A stretch of 64,000 nt of DNA from Promicromonospora sp049532985 (GCF_049532985.1 NZ_CP186693.1:4650001-4714000); one strand, 5' to 3'; shown: positions 7,798 through 17,386, counted from the first letter of the stretch. Notes: generated from the letters alone by a model not told the origin. Numbers and translations are program-made.

Positions 7798-8616
7798 TCA
7801 GAGGAGGGTCTTCAGGGCCTGGATCACGCCGTGCTGCGTGATGTCGCCGACGGTCTCGTCGGCGATCGCCTTGACCTCGTCCGGCGCGTGCCCCATGGCG
7901 ACCGACCGGGCGGCCCAGCTCAGCATCTCGATGTCGTTCAGGCCGTCGCCCACGGCCAGCGTGTTGTGCGCCGGGACGCCGAGCACCGTACGGACGCTCT
8001 CCAGCGACGTCGCCTTGCTGAGCCGGCGCGGCGTCACGTCGATCCAGTCGGGCCCGGCGGGGGTGGCAGTCACGCCGTGCCGGCGCAGCGCGTCCAGCAG
8101 GTCCAGCACGTGCGGTCCGCGGAGGATCGCACGCGAGGCGGGCAGCTCGCCCAGCTCCTCGGTGGTGACCGCCCGCTGCGCCCCGTTGACCTCGTGCGGT
8201 GCGAAGGGCCGGTTCACGCGGTAGCCGACGCCGATCTCCTCGACGCCGATCTGCACGTCCGGGAACCGGCTGAGCGCCATCTGGGCCACCGGCCCGACGT
8301 CGAACGTCAGCACGTCCTCCAGCATGTAGCCGTTGGTGCAGGTGGCGCACAGCCGGGCGGTCACCGCACCGTTGGAGGCGACCACCCACCCGTCCGTGAT
8401 GCCGAGCTCCCGGGCCACCGGCAGGATCCCCGTCAACGACCGTCCCGACGCGAGGACCACGTGGTGCTTGCGACTGCGGACGAGCCGCACCGCCAGCACC
8501 GTCGGCTCGGGCACCCGCTGCCCGGTGACCAACAGGGTCCCGTCGATGTCGAGGGCGACCAGATGAGGCGCGTCATTGCGCACTCGCATGGACACCGGTT
8601 GGTCGTCCAGGATCAT
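7798..8616 (-). CDS. HAD-superfamily phosphatase, Cof type (paralog 1)
   Basis: A 272-residue cytosolic phosphatase. HAD motif I is ALDIDGTL (nucleophile Asp), motif II is LASGRS, motif III the Lys in SKATS, and motif IV AVGDGLNDIEML; the cap between them is of the Cof type. The substrate is probably a sugar phosphate or flavin/PLP precursor and cannot be told from sequence. ATG 8616 is chosen because GGGGG lies just before it; in-frame ATGs at 8682 and 8589 are alternatives. It is a paralog of the next gene, sharing HHVVLASGRSL and VASNGAVTARL, so the two arose by tandem duplication. Confidence 0.88.
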   Translation of the reverse strand: MILDDQPVSMRVRNDAPHLVALDIDGTLLVTGQRVPEPTVLAVRLVRSRKHHVVLASGRSLTGILPVARELGITDGWVVASNGAVTARLCATCTNGYMLEDVLTFDVGPVAQMALSRFPDVQIGVEEIGVGYRVNRPFAPHEVNGAQRAVTTEELGELPASRAILRGPHVLDLLDALRRHGVTATPAGPDWIDVTPRRLSKATSLESVRTVLGVPAHNTLAVGDGLNDIEMLSWAARSVAMGHAPDEVKAIADETVGDITQHGVIQALKTLL

Positions 8617-8816
8617 CACGTACCCCCATGGCACCGTGAGCGCCGTCACCCTTCGACGGATCGCGCCCAAATGTACAGGCATCCGCCCGTGGTTCCATAC
8701 CTTTGCACGAATAACTTTGACCTGCGTCGTGGACCCGCCGGTTTTTCTTGCCGCAGCCGAACCGTTATCTTCCCGGCCCGCCTCGAGCGGTCCTCAGCGC
8801 GGCCCCGGACCGTCGC

Positions 8817-9620
8817 TCAGAGCAGGGAGCGCAGCACCGCGACGGCGCCGTCGTCGTCGATCGAGCCCGTCACCTCGTCGGCCGCCGCCTTCACGGGATC
8901 GGTCGCGTGGCCCATGGCCACGCCGCGCCCCGCCCAGCGCAGCATGTCGATGTCGTTGTTGCCGTCGCCCACCGCGACCGTGTCCTGCGGCGCCACGCCG
9001 AGCGCCGCACGCACCATCTCCAGGCCCGACGCCTTGGTCACGCCCTGCGGCGCGACGTCCATCCACGCGGACCAGCCGACGGCGTAGGTGACGTCGTCGA
9101 ACCCGAGACGTGCGGCGATCTCGTGGAACTCCGCGCTGGTCTCGCCCGGGCTGCGCACCACCACGCGGGTGACCTGCCCCGCCCACAGGTCCTCGAAGTC
9201 GACCACACGGTGCTCGCCGTCGAGCTCGCCCTCCGGGAAGAGCTCGGTCATCCGGAAGCCGATGCCGACGTCCTCGACCGCGTACCGCGCGTGGGGAAGC
9301 TCTTCCTTGAGCATGCGGAGCACCGGCTCCGGGTCGAAGGTCTCGACCCGTTCCAGCACGTAGCCCGTCTCGGCACGCGGGTCGAGGCGGGCCGTGACCG
9401 CGCCGTTCGACGCGACGATCCAGGACTCCTCGATCCCGAGCTTCGCGGCGACCGGCGTCATCGCGATGAGCGACCGGCCGGACGCCAGCACCACGTGGTG
9501 CCCGGCCGCCCGGACGGCGGCGACGGCGTCGCGCGCGGCGTCCGAGAGCACGTCGTCGTACGTGACGAGGGTGCCGTCGATGTCGAGGGCGATGAGCTTG
9601 GTTCCGGAGTCGCGAGCCAC
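8817..9620 (-). CDS. HAD-superfamily phosphatase, Cof type (paralog 2)
   Basis: A 267-residue Cof-type HAD phosphatase with ALDIDGTL (motif I), LASGRS (II), the Lys in TKASGLEM (III) and AVGDGNNDIDML (IV). The GTG start at 9620 has TAGGGT ending 6 nt upstream, so the mRNA is probably leaderless. The gap of about 200 bp to paralog 1 contains an AT-rich patch around 8696-8730, the likely separate promoter of paralog 1. The substrate is unknown. Confidence 0.9.
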   Translation of the reverse strand: MARDSGTKLIALDIDGTLVTYDDVLSDAARDAVAAVRAAGHHVVLASGRSLIAMTPVAAKLGIEESWIVASNGAVTARLDPRAETGYVLERVETFDPEPVLRMLKEELPHARYAVEDVGIGFRMTELFPEGELDGEHRVVDFEDLWAGQVTRVVVRSPGETSAEFHEIAARLGFDDVTYAVGWSAWMDVAPQGVTKASGLEMVRAALGVAPQDTVAVGDGNNDIDMLRWAGRGVAMGHATDPVKAAADEVTGSIDDDGAVAVLRSLL

Positions 9621-9668
9621 ACCCGCACCCTACCGACCGACCTGTGAACACCGGCCGTCCGGAGCCGG

Positions 9669-9734
9669 GTGATCGGTGGAACGTCCGGTGATCGGCGGCG
9701 GGCGCCGCCGATCACCGCGCGCCGCGCGTCACTT
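9669..9734. repeat. 66-bp palindromic element, copy E6 (right end lost); serS terminator
   Basis: Left half-sites GTGATCGGTG (9669) and GTGATCGGCG (9688) are 19 bp apart, as in the other copies. The inner right half-site CGCCGATCAC (9706) is intact, but the outer right one is not recognisable and overlaps the serS stop. The core 9686-9717 is a perfect 15-bp stem with a 2-nt loop and, just beyond serS, would act as its terminator. Confidence 0.65.
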
Positions 9735-11000
9735 CGCGGGCTCGAGGACCTCCAGGCCGCCCAGGTACGGACGCAGCCCCTCCGGGACGTGGACCGAGCC
9801 GTCGGCCTGCTGGTGGTTCTCGAGGATCGCCACGATCCAGCGGGTGGTGCCGAGCGTGCCGTTCAGCGTGGCGACGTTGCGGGTCGAGCCGTCCTCGGTG
9901 CGCTCGCGCACGCCCAGGCGGCGGGCCTGGAACGTGGTGCAGTTCGACGTCGAGGTGAGCTCCAGCCAGCGCTCCTGGGTGGGCAGCCAGGCCTCGCAGT
10001 CGAACTTGCGGGCCGCCGACGAGCCCAGGTCACCCGCCGCCGTGTCGATGACACGGTAGGGCAGCTCGACCTTGGCCATCATGGCCTCCTCCCAGCCCAG
10101 CAGGCGCTGGTGCTCGGCCTCGGCGTCCTCGGGGGCGCAGTAGCTGAACATCTCGACCTTGTGGAACTGGTGCACGCGGATGATCCCGCGCGTGTCACGG
10201 CCCGCCGAGCCGGCCTCGCGGCGGTAGCAGGCGCTCCACCCGGCGTAGCGCAGGGGGCCGTCCGCCAGGTCGACGATCTCGTCGCTGTGGTAGCCGGCCA
10301 GCGCCACCTCGGAGGTGCCGACCAGGTACAGGTCGTCCTTCTCCAGCCGGTAGATCTCGTCGGCGTGGGCGCCCAGGAAGCCGGTGCCCTGCATGGTCTC
10401 GGGCTTGACGAGGGTGGGCGTGATCATGGGCGTGAAGCCCTCCTGCACCGCCTGGTCCATCGCCATGTTCAGCAGCGCGAGCTCCAGCCGCGCGCCGATG
10501 CCGGTGAGGAAGTAGAACCGGGCGCCCGACACCTTCGCACCGCGCTTGGTGTCGATCGCACGCAGGCCCTCGCCCAGCTCGAGGTGGTCCTTGGGCTCGA
10601 AGCCCTCGGCCGCGAAGTCGCGCCGCGTACCCACCTGCTTGAGCTCGATGTAGTCCTCCTCGCCACCGGCGGGAGCGCCCTCGATCACGTTCGCGATCGC
10701 GTACAGCACGCGGTCGAGCTCCTGCTCCGCCTCCGCGGCGGCGGCCTGGTGGCTCTTGACGTCCTGCGCGAGCTGCTTGGTGTGCGCGAGCAGGGCCTGC
10801 TTCTCGTCCCCCTGGGCCTGCGCCACCTTCTTGCCCAGGGACTTCTGCTCCGCGCGCAGGTTCTCGAACTCCGCCAGGGAGGAGCGGCGACGGGCGTCGG
10901 CGTCCAGCGCCGCGTCCACGAGGTCGGGGTCGTCGCCGCGGGCCACCTGGCTCGCGCGGACGACGTCGGGGTTGTCGCGCAGAAGTCGGAGATCGATCAC
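9729..11000 (-). CDS. serS: Seryl-tRNA synthetase
   Basis: Charges tRNA-Ser (and tRNA-Sec) with serine. The protein has 423 residues, full length. Residues 1-100 form the long antiparallel coiled-coil arm (SSLAEFENLRAEQKSLGKKV). The class II core follows, with motif 2 in GWSACYRREAGSAGRDTRG and motif 3 in NGTLGTTRWIVAILENHQ. The GTG start has TAGGCT 6 nt upstream, so it is probably leaderless, with its promoter inside the end of the preceding gene. Element E6 forms a hairpin at its 3' end. Confidence 0.97.
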   Translation of the reverse strand: MIDLRLLRDNPDVVRASQVARGDDPDLVDAALDADARRRSSLAEFENLRAEQKSLGKKVAQAQGDEKQALLAHTKQLAQDVKSHQAAAAEAEQELDRVLYAIANVIEGAPAGGEEDYIELKQVGTRRDFAAEGFEPKDHLELGEGLRAIDTKRGAKVSGARFYFLTGIGARLELALLNMAMDQAVQEGFTPMITPTLVKPETMQGTGFLGAHADEIYRLEKDDLYLVGTSEVALAGYHSDEIVDLADGPLRYAGWSACYRREAGSAGRDTRGIIRVHQFHKVEMFSYCAPEDAEAEHQRLLGWEEAMMAKVELPYRVIDTAAGDLGSSAARKFDCEAWLPTQERWLELTSTSNCTTFQARRLGVRERTEDGSTRNVATLNGTLGTTRWIVAILENHQQADGSVHVPEGLRPYLGGLEVLEPAK

Positions 11001-11009
11001 GGGTCGAGC

Positions 11010-14000
11010 CTATCGGGGCCGTGCCAGAGTTTTCGTGCGCAGCGCGACCATCGTGACCAGGGGCACGGCCGGGATGAGCGCGATCACCGCGATGCGCAGG
11101 CCGAAGTCGTTCACGAGCGAGCCCAGCACGGCCACCACCCACATCGCCACGAGCGCCGGCCGGAAGAACTCCCAGCGCTCCTGCGCACGCGTGTACCAGG
11201 CGGGCAGCCACCGCTCGCGCCAGGCCACGGGGCCGAACAGGGCCAGGCCGACCGCCACGAGCACCACGACCGTGACCCAGATCGCGGGCCCGCCGGTGAT
11301 CGAGCCCAGCGCGTACATGGCCTTGCGCAGCACGGTGGACACGGCCTCGCCGGTGACCACCTGCTCGACGAACCGTCCGAGGTGCGAGCGGGAGTCGGGC
11401 GGCCGCAACCAGTCGAGGATGCCCACGACGGCGACGACGCCCACGCCCGCCGCCGCGACACCCGTGAACCGCCAGAACGTGAGCCGTAGCCCGGAGGCGG
11501 CCGTGGCGACCACCACGAAGGCCGGCACGAGCACGAGCCCGCCCCCGAGGTCGGCGCCCAGGTTGGGCAGCACGTCGACGGCCATGGCGATGACGCCCAC
11601 GACCGACACGGCGAGCGTCGCCAGGACCCGGCGGCCCCGTGTGACCAGGAGCTGGGCCAGCGCGGCCGCGAGCGCGATCGCCGCCACGGCGTAGACCGAG
11701 AACGTGGGGTTGCCGAACCCGTAGAAGCGCGCGCCGAACGTCGGCGCGGAACCGAGCGGGGCCGCACGGTTCAGGGGCGTCCCGAACAGGGCGTCGATCG
11801 TGAGCGCCACGAACGTGATGCCCGCGACCACCGCGGGTGCCGCCCAGAGCGGACGGCGCGGCGCGAGCAGGCTCAGCCCCGTCACGGCAGCCGTCACCAG
11901 CACCGTGGCGCCCACGATCGCCAGCACGGGCAGGTCGAACCGCCACCAGCCGGTGAGGGACACCAGGAAGCCGCCGGCCGGGAGCGCGGTCAGCGCGGTG
12001 GCGCAGACCTCGGCAGCGCGCTGCCACCCGGACGGTACGTCCCCCAGCCCGCGCGCCCGGCGCCGGTACGGCACCCACCAGCACACCGCCGCGAGCGCGA
12101 GGCCCACCCAGAACGGCACGTCCACCAGCCAGATGTACGCGTCACGGCGCACGTGGTCCCGGGCGGTCATGTCCGCGAGCTCGTCGGCGGTGAGCCAGGC
12201 CGAGGCGGGCCGTTCCCCGGCGCGCACCAGCGGCGTCGGGTCGATCGCGGCGGGCCGGTCCACGCCGACGGCGTCGAGCACCGCGGCCGGGACGTCCATC
12301 AGCCGGGCCACGCCCTCCGTGCGGGTCGCCGTGCTGCCCAGGTAGCGGGGCAGGCCCTCGTTCGCCGCGGACGGGCGCATCATGGCGAGCCCCAGCTCCA
12401 GCGCGTGCTCCGGCACGGTCGCGACGTCGATGACCAGCACGGTCGTGTCCGCGGGAGCCGCGTCCAGGACGCGCCACACGGCGAGGTCGACGTCGGAGAC
12501 GAGGTCAGCGCGCAGCGCCTCCACCTGGTCCCGGCCGTCGGGCTGCTTCTCCAGCTCGGCGCGCTCCGTGACGTCCAGCAGGGCGGACCCGGCGTCCACG
12601 AACGTGATCGGGCAGTCCCACGCGCCCGACCCCTCGGCCACCGCGGTGTCGAGGTCGAAGTACCGGCCGACGCTGCCGTCGCGCCCGGCGAGCGCCACCG
12701 CGGCGCCCGGGCCGACCGCCGTCGTGCACTCGTCCGCCAGGGCCTCGCCGAGGGTACCGGGGTGCGCGGCGTAGCCGGACCCGCGCTGCAGCTCGGTGAG
12801 GCGGTCCCACTGGTCGACGACCGCGGGGCTGTCGCCCCGCGCCGGCGTCACGGTGATGTCGTCGCAGATCCAGTGACGGTCGGCGTCGCGCTCGTCGGCG
12901 ATCTCGGTGAGCCGGCCGGCCGAGAGGCTGAGCCAGCCGCTGTCCGGGCAGCGCGCCGCGCGGCCGTTGGGGAGCGTGAGGCCCGCGGCGTCGGCGCCGT
13001 CGGTGAGCATCCCGTACAGGGTCGGCGCGGGGGCCTGACCGGTGTCCGGGGACGGTTTCACGTCGGTCCAGCGCAGTCCCTCGGTGCCGATCACGACCAG
13101 GCTGCCGCCCGGCGGGACGATCGGCGCGGCCGTGGCGAGCGAGCCGGACTCCTCGCCGGCGGCGTCGGCCCCGGGCACCGGGAGCAGCGCGGCCGCGAAC
13201 AGCAGGCTGAGCAGCAGCGCGCCGGACAGGCCCAGGACCGCCGACGGCACGCCACGCACGGGCGCGGCGGTGGCCGGCACCGCCGCACGACCGGGGGCCG
13301 GCGGAGCGGTCCCCGGCCCCGTCCGGGACGCGGACTGCGGCAGCCAGCCGCGCAGCAGGCGGACGCGGGCCACCAGCCCGGGCCGGGCCACGAGCAGGGC
13401 GACCAGAGCGAACGGCACGAGCAGGAACAGTCCCCGCGGGCGGTCACCCAGGAACGGCGCGGCGTCCACGCCCACCGTCACGAGCGCGACCACGGCCACC
13501 ACGGCGACCGCCGCCGAGACCGGGCGCGCGGGCCGACGGCGGTCGCCGCCCCCGGCGGCCACGCCTCCGGTCCGACGCAGCACCGCCGCCGCGAGCCCGG
13601 CGGCGAGCACCAGGCCGGCCACGGCGTAGAGCACGAAGGCCACGTCGGAGAACCCGTAGAAGCGGTCGGCCGTCGCGAGGGACGGCCCCAGCAGGGACCT
13701 CTGCAGCAGCGTGAACCCGGTGATCCCGTCCACCGTGAACACCAGCCAGGTGACGCCCGCCGCCGCCAGGGCGTCGCGCCACGGCAGCGGGGGCAGCAGC
13801 CCCGCCAGGCCGCGCACGGTGAGCGCGACGACGACCGTGGCCACCGTCAGCGAGAGGGCCAGGCCGAACTCGGGCGCCGGCCACACCCACCACCGGCTGA
13901 GCGTCGCCAGGCTGGCCGCCGCCGGGGCCGAGACGGCGAGCAGCGCGGCACCGAGCGCGATGCGCCGGCGGTAGGGACCCGGCTCGCGGCGCGGCCGCCC

Positions 14001-15338
14001 CGTGCGACGGGGCAGGACCAGCACCAGCACCGCGGCCAGCAGGAACAGCACGATCGCGCCCGCGAAGGCCGGGACCTGCGCGGGGATCGTGTCGGCCAGC
14101 ACGTTGATGTACTGGCGGTTCTCGACGGTCCGGGCGACCGTCGTGCGGCGGGGTTCACCCACCTCGATGGGCATGCCGTCGATCGTCTGCTGCTCGACGA
14201 CGGGCGCCAGGCCGGGCTCCTCGGCCGCCGGGTCGGGGAGCGCGCCCCCGGCCTCGGCGGCGGTCGCCGTGAGGTCGGTGAGCTGGACGAACCCGGTGCT
14301 GCGCGAGGCGTCCGAGGTCAGCCACCGCACGCGGGGGACGTCCACCACCCAGTCGACCACGACCTGGAGGCCCTGCTGCGTGAGCGGGGTGTCGGCGATG
14401 CCCGTGACGAGCACGCGGGTGCCGGACGGCAGGCCGGTGCGCAGGGTGCTCAGCGTGTCGTCCAGGGCGTCGAGCGCCTCGGCCCGTTCCGGTCCCTCGG
14501 GCAGGCTCCCGGCGTCGATCACGGTCACCGGGCACTCGGCCAGGACCTCGCCCCAGGCGGGACCGGGTGCGGCGGCCTCGCCCTCCGCCTGCTCGGCGCC
14601 GGCCCGCGCCGTGCCCTCGACCAGGGCGTCGAGCGACGGGACGTACCGGTCCACCGTCCCGTTCTCCCGGGCCAGCATCACGGCCGCGCCGGGCCCGACG
14701 GCCGTCGAGCAGGCGTCGGCCTCGTCCAGCAGGCCACCGAGGAGGCCGGGGGCGGCGGCCTGCTCGGCGGCGTCGGCCTCGTCCTGCTCGTCCTCCGCGC
14801 GCTCCGGGAGCCCGGCCCAGCCGTCCACCGTCGCCGCGGCAGGCTCCCACCCGCCGGTACCCAGCGCCCGGGGCACCGGGGTGCACGACGTCGCCCCGCG
14901 CTCCTCGGGCGACCGCTCGTCCTGCTCGGCGTCCGGCGCGTCGGCGCGCTCGGCGCTGCCGGCCGAGACCGTGCGGCTGCCCGCGGACAGCGTCAGCCAG
15001 GCGTCGAGGGGACACGTCGCGGGCGCCGCGGTGCGGACGTTGATCGACGCGACGGAGCCGCCGCCGATCATGTGCCAGAGGTTGGGTGTGGTGTTGCGCG
15101 ACACGTCGGTCCAGCGCAGGCCCGCGACACCGACCACCACCACGGGGGCGGCGGGCTCGGCCTGCTCGTCCGCCGCGAGGTCCGGCGCCGTCACGGAGAC
15201 CGGCCCGGACACCGGCCCGGACACCGTCTCGGACGCGGGTGCGGCCCACGCCGCCGAACCGCCCGGTCCCAGCACGGCCGCCATGAGCATGACCAGGAGT
15301 ACGGGCACGGTCAGGGCTCGCGCGGAACGGGGATTCAC
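11010..15338 (-). CDS. Giant exported multi-pass membrane protein with two tandem copies of one module
   Basis: A 1442-residue envelope protein of unknown function. A signal peptide (RSARALTVPVLLVMLMAAVL, cleavage after AAWA) leads to an extracytoplasmic domain starting VVVVGVAGLRWTDV, then a block of membrane helices. The plan then repeats: GLRWTDV at 74 and again at 755; CSTAVGPGAAV and CTTAVGPGAAV; CPVTVIDAGS and CPITFVDAGS; RFYGF at 559 and 1204. The G-LRWTDV...P-LW start and LSAG motif suggest an alkaline-phosphatase-like fold (weak inference). GTG 15338 is chosen because it begins a good signal peptide and TACCCT lies 6 nt upstream; the frame stays open further up only across the lipid-kinase gene. 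There is no stop or frameshift between modules. Confidence 0.85.
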   Translation of the reverse strand: MNPRSARALTVPVLLVMLMAAVLGPGGSAAWAAPASETVSGPVSGPVSVTAPDLAADEQAEPAAPVVVVGVAGLRWTDVSRNTTPNLWHMIGGGSVASINVRTAAPATCPLDAWLTLSAGSRTVSAGSAERADAPDAEQDERSPEERGATSCTPVPRALGTGGWEPAAATVDGWAGLPERAEDEQDEADAAEQAAAPGLLGGLLDEADACSTAVGPGAAVMLARENGTVDRYVPSLDALVEGTARAGAEQAEGEAAAPGPAWGEVLAECPVTVIDAGSLPEGPERAEALDALDDTLSTLRTGLPSGTRVLVTGIADTPLTQQGLQVVVDWVVDVPRVRWLTSDASRSTGFVQLTDLTATAAEAGGALPDPAAEEPGLAPVVEQQTIDGMPIEVGEPRRTTVARTVENRQYINVLADTIPAQVPAFAGAIVLFLLAAVLVLVLPRRTGRPRREPGPYRRRIALGAALLAVSAPAAASLATLSRWWVWPAPEFGLALSLTVATVVVALTVRGLAGLLPPLPWRDALAAAGVTWLVFTVDGITGFTLLQRSLLGPSLATADRFYGFSDVAFVLYAVAGLVLAAGLAAAVLRRTGGVAAGGGDRRRPARPVSAAVAVVAVVALVTVGVDAAPFLGDRPRGLFLLVPFALVALLVARPGLVARVRLLRGWLPQSASRTGPGTAPPAPGRAAVPATAAPVRGVPSAVLGLSGALLLSLLFAAALLPVPGADAAGEESGSLATAAPIVPPGGSLVVIGTEGLRWTDVKPSPDTGQAPAPTLYGMLTDGADAAGLTLPNGRAARCPDSGWLSLSAGRLTEIADERDADRHWICDDITVTPARGDSPAVVDQWDRLTELQRGSGYAAHPGTLGEALADECTTAVGPGAAVALAGRDGSVGRYFDLDTAVAEGSGAWDCPITFVDAGSALLDVTERAELEKQPDGRDQVEALRADLVSDVDLAVWRVLDAAPADTTVLVIDVATVPEHALELGLAMMRPSAANEGLPRYLGSTATRTEGVARLMDVPAAVLDAVGVDRPAAIDPTPLVRAGERPASAWLTADELADMTARDHVRRDAYIWLVDVPFWVGLALAAVCWWVPYRRRARGLGDVPSGWQRAAEVCATALTALPAGGFLVSLTGWWRFDLPVLAIVGATVLVTAAVTGLSLLAPRRPLWAAPAVVAGITFVALTIDALFGTPLNRAAPLGSAPTFGARFYGFGNPTFSVYAVAAIALAAALAQLLVTRGRRVLATLAVSVVGVIAMAVDVLPNLGADLGGGLVLVPAFVVVATAASGLRLTFWRFTGVAAAGVGVVAVVGILDWLRPPDSRSHLGRFVEQVVTGEAVSTVLRKAMYALGSITGGPAIWVTVVVLVAVGLALFGPVAWRERWLPAWYTRAQERWEFFRPALVAMWVVAVLGSLVNDFGLRIAVIALIPAVPLVTMVALRTKTLARPR

Positions 15339-15364
15339 CCGCCCAGGGTAAATGGCGCGCGGCG

Positions 15365-16483
15365 TCACGGTGCGCGGACGAGCAGCGCGCCCGCCTGCAC
15401 GTGCACGTCGATCTCGACGGCGCGCCCGAGCGGGTCGCCGTCCACCTGGGCCTCCTCGCCCGCCGGGACGCGGATGCGGGCGCGCCGGGCCTTGGTGTGG
15501 TCGATGCGGCCGAGCTTCTCCGGCAGCTCGCTGCGCACCCCCACCCCCTGCATGGCGATCTCCAGCGTGAGCTGGGCCCAGCCGAACACTCCGCCGCGGA
15601 CGTCGACGGCCGCGACGTCGAGCACGCCGTCGTCGAGCACGGCGTCGGGCAGCAGGGTCACGCCGCCCGGGAGCATGCCGCAGTTGCCGACCATGATCGA
15701 GCGGGCGCGGGCCTCCACCGGTGCGCTGTCGTCGAGCTGCAGGGTGGCGCGCATGCGCCGGGCCTGCATGTGCGACAGTCCGGCCACGAAGTAGGCCACC
15801 CAGCCCACGCGCTTCTTCAGGCCGGCGTCGGCGCTGGCGACCATCGCCGCGTCGAAGCCCAGCCCGGCGATGACGAGGAAGATGTGCCGGCGCTCGGTGT
15901 CGGGCTCGTGGTCCGGCTGGTTGGGGTGGTCGCCGTTGCGGGGCTCGTCGGCGAACTCGGTCACGCGCAGCCAGCCGACGTCGATGGCCCGGGTGCGGCC
16001 GTGCACGATCATGTCGAGCGCCTCGTCCACACCCGTCAGCGGGAGCTCGAGGTTGCGTGCCAGGAGGTTGCCCGTGCCGACGGGGAGCACGCCCATCGGC
16101 GTGCCCGAGTCGACCATCGTCTCGGCGACGGCCCGCACGGTCCCGTCGCCGCCCGCCGCGACCACGATGTCGGCGCCGTCCGCCAGGGCGCGGCGGGCCG
16201 GACCCTGCCCCGGGTCGTCCACCGTGGTCTCGTACCAGAGCGGCTCGGCCAGGCCGTGGGCGTTGCAGTACGCGCGCACCTGGACCTGGAGGCCCGCGGC
16301 ACCCTGCTTCGACGGGTTCACGACCACCGCGAGCCGGGGCGCCGCGTCCGCGCTCTGCGCCACCGCGCGGCGGGGACCGCGACGGCGCATCCGGGCCTGC
16401 TGCGTCCAGACCACGGCGGCCACGGAGAGCGCCAGCACCGCGATGGCGATCGCGACGATCCCGAGCCAGGCCTGCCACTCCAT
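15365..16483 (-). CDS. Diacylglycerol kinase family protein (lipid kinase)
   Basis: A 372-residue DAGK-catalytic-domain protein that would phosphorylate a lipid or sphingosine-like substrate with ATP. An N-terminal membrane helix (residues 4-27) anchors it. The kinase core has NPSKQ at 56-60, the nucleotide loop GGDGT at 111-115, then PVGTGNLLARNLELP. The C-terminal beta-sandwich ends with the usual VDGDP-type turn (AQVDGDPLG). ATG 16483 has TACTCT 6 nt upstream (leaderless). It lies 26 bp upstream of the duplicated envelope protein on the same strand, suggesting a shared envelope-lipid role. Confidence 0.9.
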   Translation of the reverse strand: MEWQAWLGIVAIAIAVLALSVAAVVWTQQARMRRRGPRRAVAQSADAAPRLAVVVNPSKQGAAGLQVQVRAYCNAHGLAEPLWYETTVDDPGQGPARRALADGADIVVAAGGDGTVRAVAETMVDSGTPMGVLPVGTGNLLARNLELPLTGVDEALDMIVHGRTRAIDVGWLRVTEFADEPRNGDHPNQPDHEPDTERRHIFLVIAGLGFDAAMVASADAGLKKRVGWVAYFVAGLSHMQARRMRATLQLDDSAPVEARARSIMVGNCGMLPGGVTLLPDAVLDDGVLDVAAVDVRGGVFGWAQLTLEIAMQGVGVRSELPEKLGRIDHTKARRARIRVPAGEEAQVDGDPLGRAVEIDVHVQAGALLVRAP

Positions 16484-16516
16484 GGGCTCAGAGTACGGGG
16501 CTGTCCTGGGGGTCGA

Positions 16517-17314
16517 TCAGCTGCGGACGTTCGAGCCCGCGTGCCGCACCGCGTCCACCGCGCCACGCATCTTGCGCGCGTTCACGGCCAGCAGGACGTC
16601 GCGGTACTGGGCGGCACGGTGGATCTGGCCCTTGAGGTCGTTCGCGGAGGCCCGGTGCTTGAGGTCGCACGGCACCTCGACGGCGACGTACCCCTTGCGC
16701 AGCAGGTCGATCGTCATGCCCGTCTCGACACCCCAGCCGCGCGCGAGCGGGGTGGCCGCCTCGAACGCCTCGCGGGTCAGGCAGCGCATGCCGGACAACG
16801 GCTGCGACGGGCTCCAGCCCGTCATCGCCTCGATCGCCCGTCGCGACGCGCCCACCACGACGCCACGGCCGCCGGCACCCGCCTGCTTGGGCAGCAGCGC
16901 GATCGCCAGATCCGCCACGCCCTCGCGGACGGGCCGGACGAGCGGTGCGGTGTTGACCGCGGTGTCGCCGAGGTCGCCGTCGATGAACATGAGGAGACGC
17001 GGCGGGCGCCCGTCGGCGTCACGCATCGCGACCACCGCCGCGCCCGTCTCCATCGCGGCGGCCTTGCCGCGGTTGTGGGAGTGGCGCACGACGACGGCGC
17101 CGGCGGCACGCGCGACGTGCTGCGTGTCGTCCTCGGAGCCGTCGTCGACCACCAGCACGAGGTCGACGTGCGGGATCGCACGCGCGGAGCGCACGGTAGC
17201 CGCAATGCGCTCGGCCTCGTCCTTGGCGGGGATGATCGCCGCCACCCGCTGGACGTTCTTGCCTGCCTGTGCATTGCCGGGACGCGTGGTCTTCGCGACC
17301 GGGAGAGCGTTCAC
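16517..17314 (-). CDS. Family 2 glycosyltransferase
   Basis: A 265-residue GT-A fold enzyme, soluble. It has AAIIPAKDEAERIAATVRS (first beta-alpha unit), VVDDGSEDDT (nucleotide-sugar binding), and FIDGDLGD where a DXD-like metal site is expected; PLSGMRCLTREAF and GVETGMTIDLLRKGY follow the pattern of glucosyl-3-phosphoglycerate or polyprenyl-phosphate transferases. The acceptor is unknown. GTG 17314 is preferred, with AGGACAGG just upstream; an in-frame TTG at 17383 is less likely. It precedes the lipid-kinase gene by about 33 bp, so the three genes 17314-11010 may be one envelope operon. Confidence 0.88.
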   Translation of the reverse strand: MNALPVAKTTRPGNAQAGKNVQRVAAIIPAKDEAERIAATVRSARAIPHVDLVLVVDDGSEDDTQHVARAAGAVVVRHSHNRGKAAAMETGAAVVAMRDADGRPPRLLMFIDGDLGDTAVNTAPLVRPVREGVADLAIALLPKQAGAGGRGVVVGASRRAIEAMTGWSPSQPLSGMRCLTREAFEAATPLARGWGVETGMTIDLLRKGYVAVEVPCDLKHRASANDLKGQIHRAAQYRDVLLAVNARKMRGAVDAVRHAGSNVRS

Positions 17315-17363
17315 ACCTGTCCTGCCTGAAGCGTCGATTTGCCGTGGTGGGTGTTCGGATAGT

Positions 17364-17386
17364 CCTTTGCTTGGTGAGTGCAAAGG
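17364..17386 (-). promoter_or_regulatory. Inverted repeat upstream of the glycosyltransferase gene
   Basis: CCTTTGC and GCAAAGG form a perfect 7-bp palindrome with a 9-bp spacer, 50 bp before the chosen start, in AT-richer DNA. The geometry suits a dimeric regulator. A single CCTTTGC also occurs near 8700 upstream of HAD paralog 1. Confidence 0.45.

Noticed and set aside
15339..16478. Upstream extension of the giant membrane protein frame to 1822 codons
   Set aside because: The extension runs out of phase through the lipid-kinase gene, and its translation is Arg/Pro-rich nonsense; a signal peptide and promoter fit GTG 15338.
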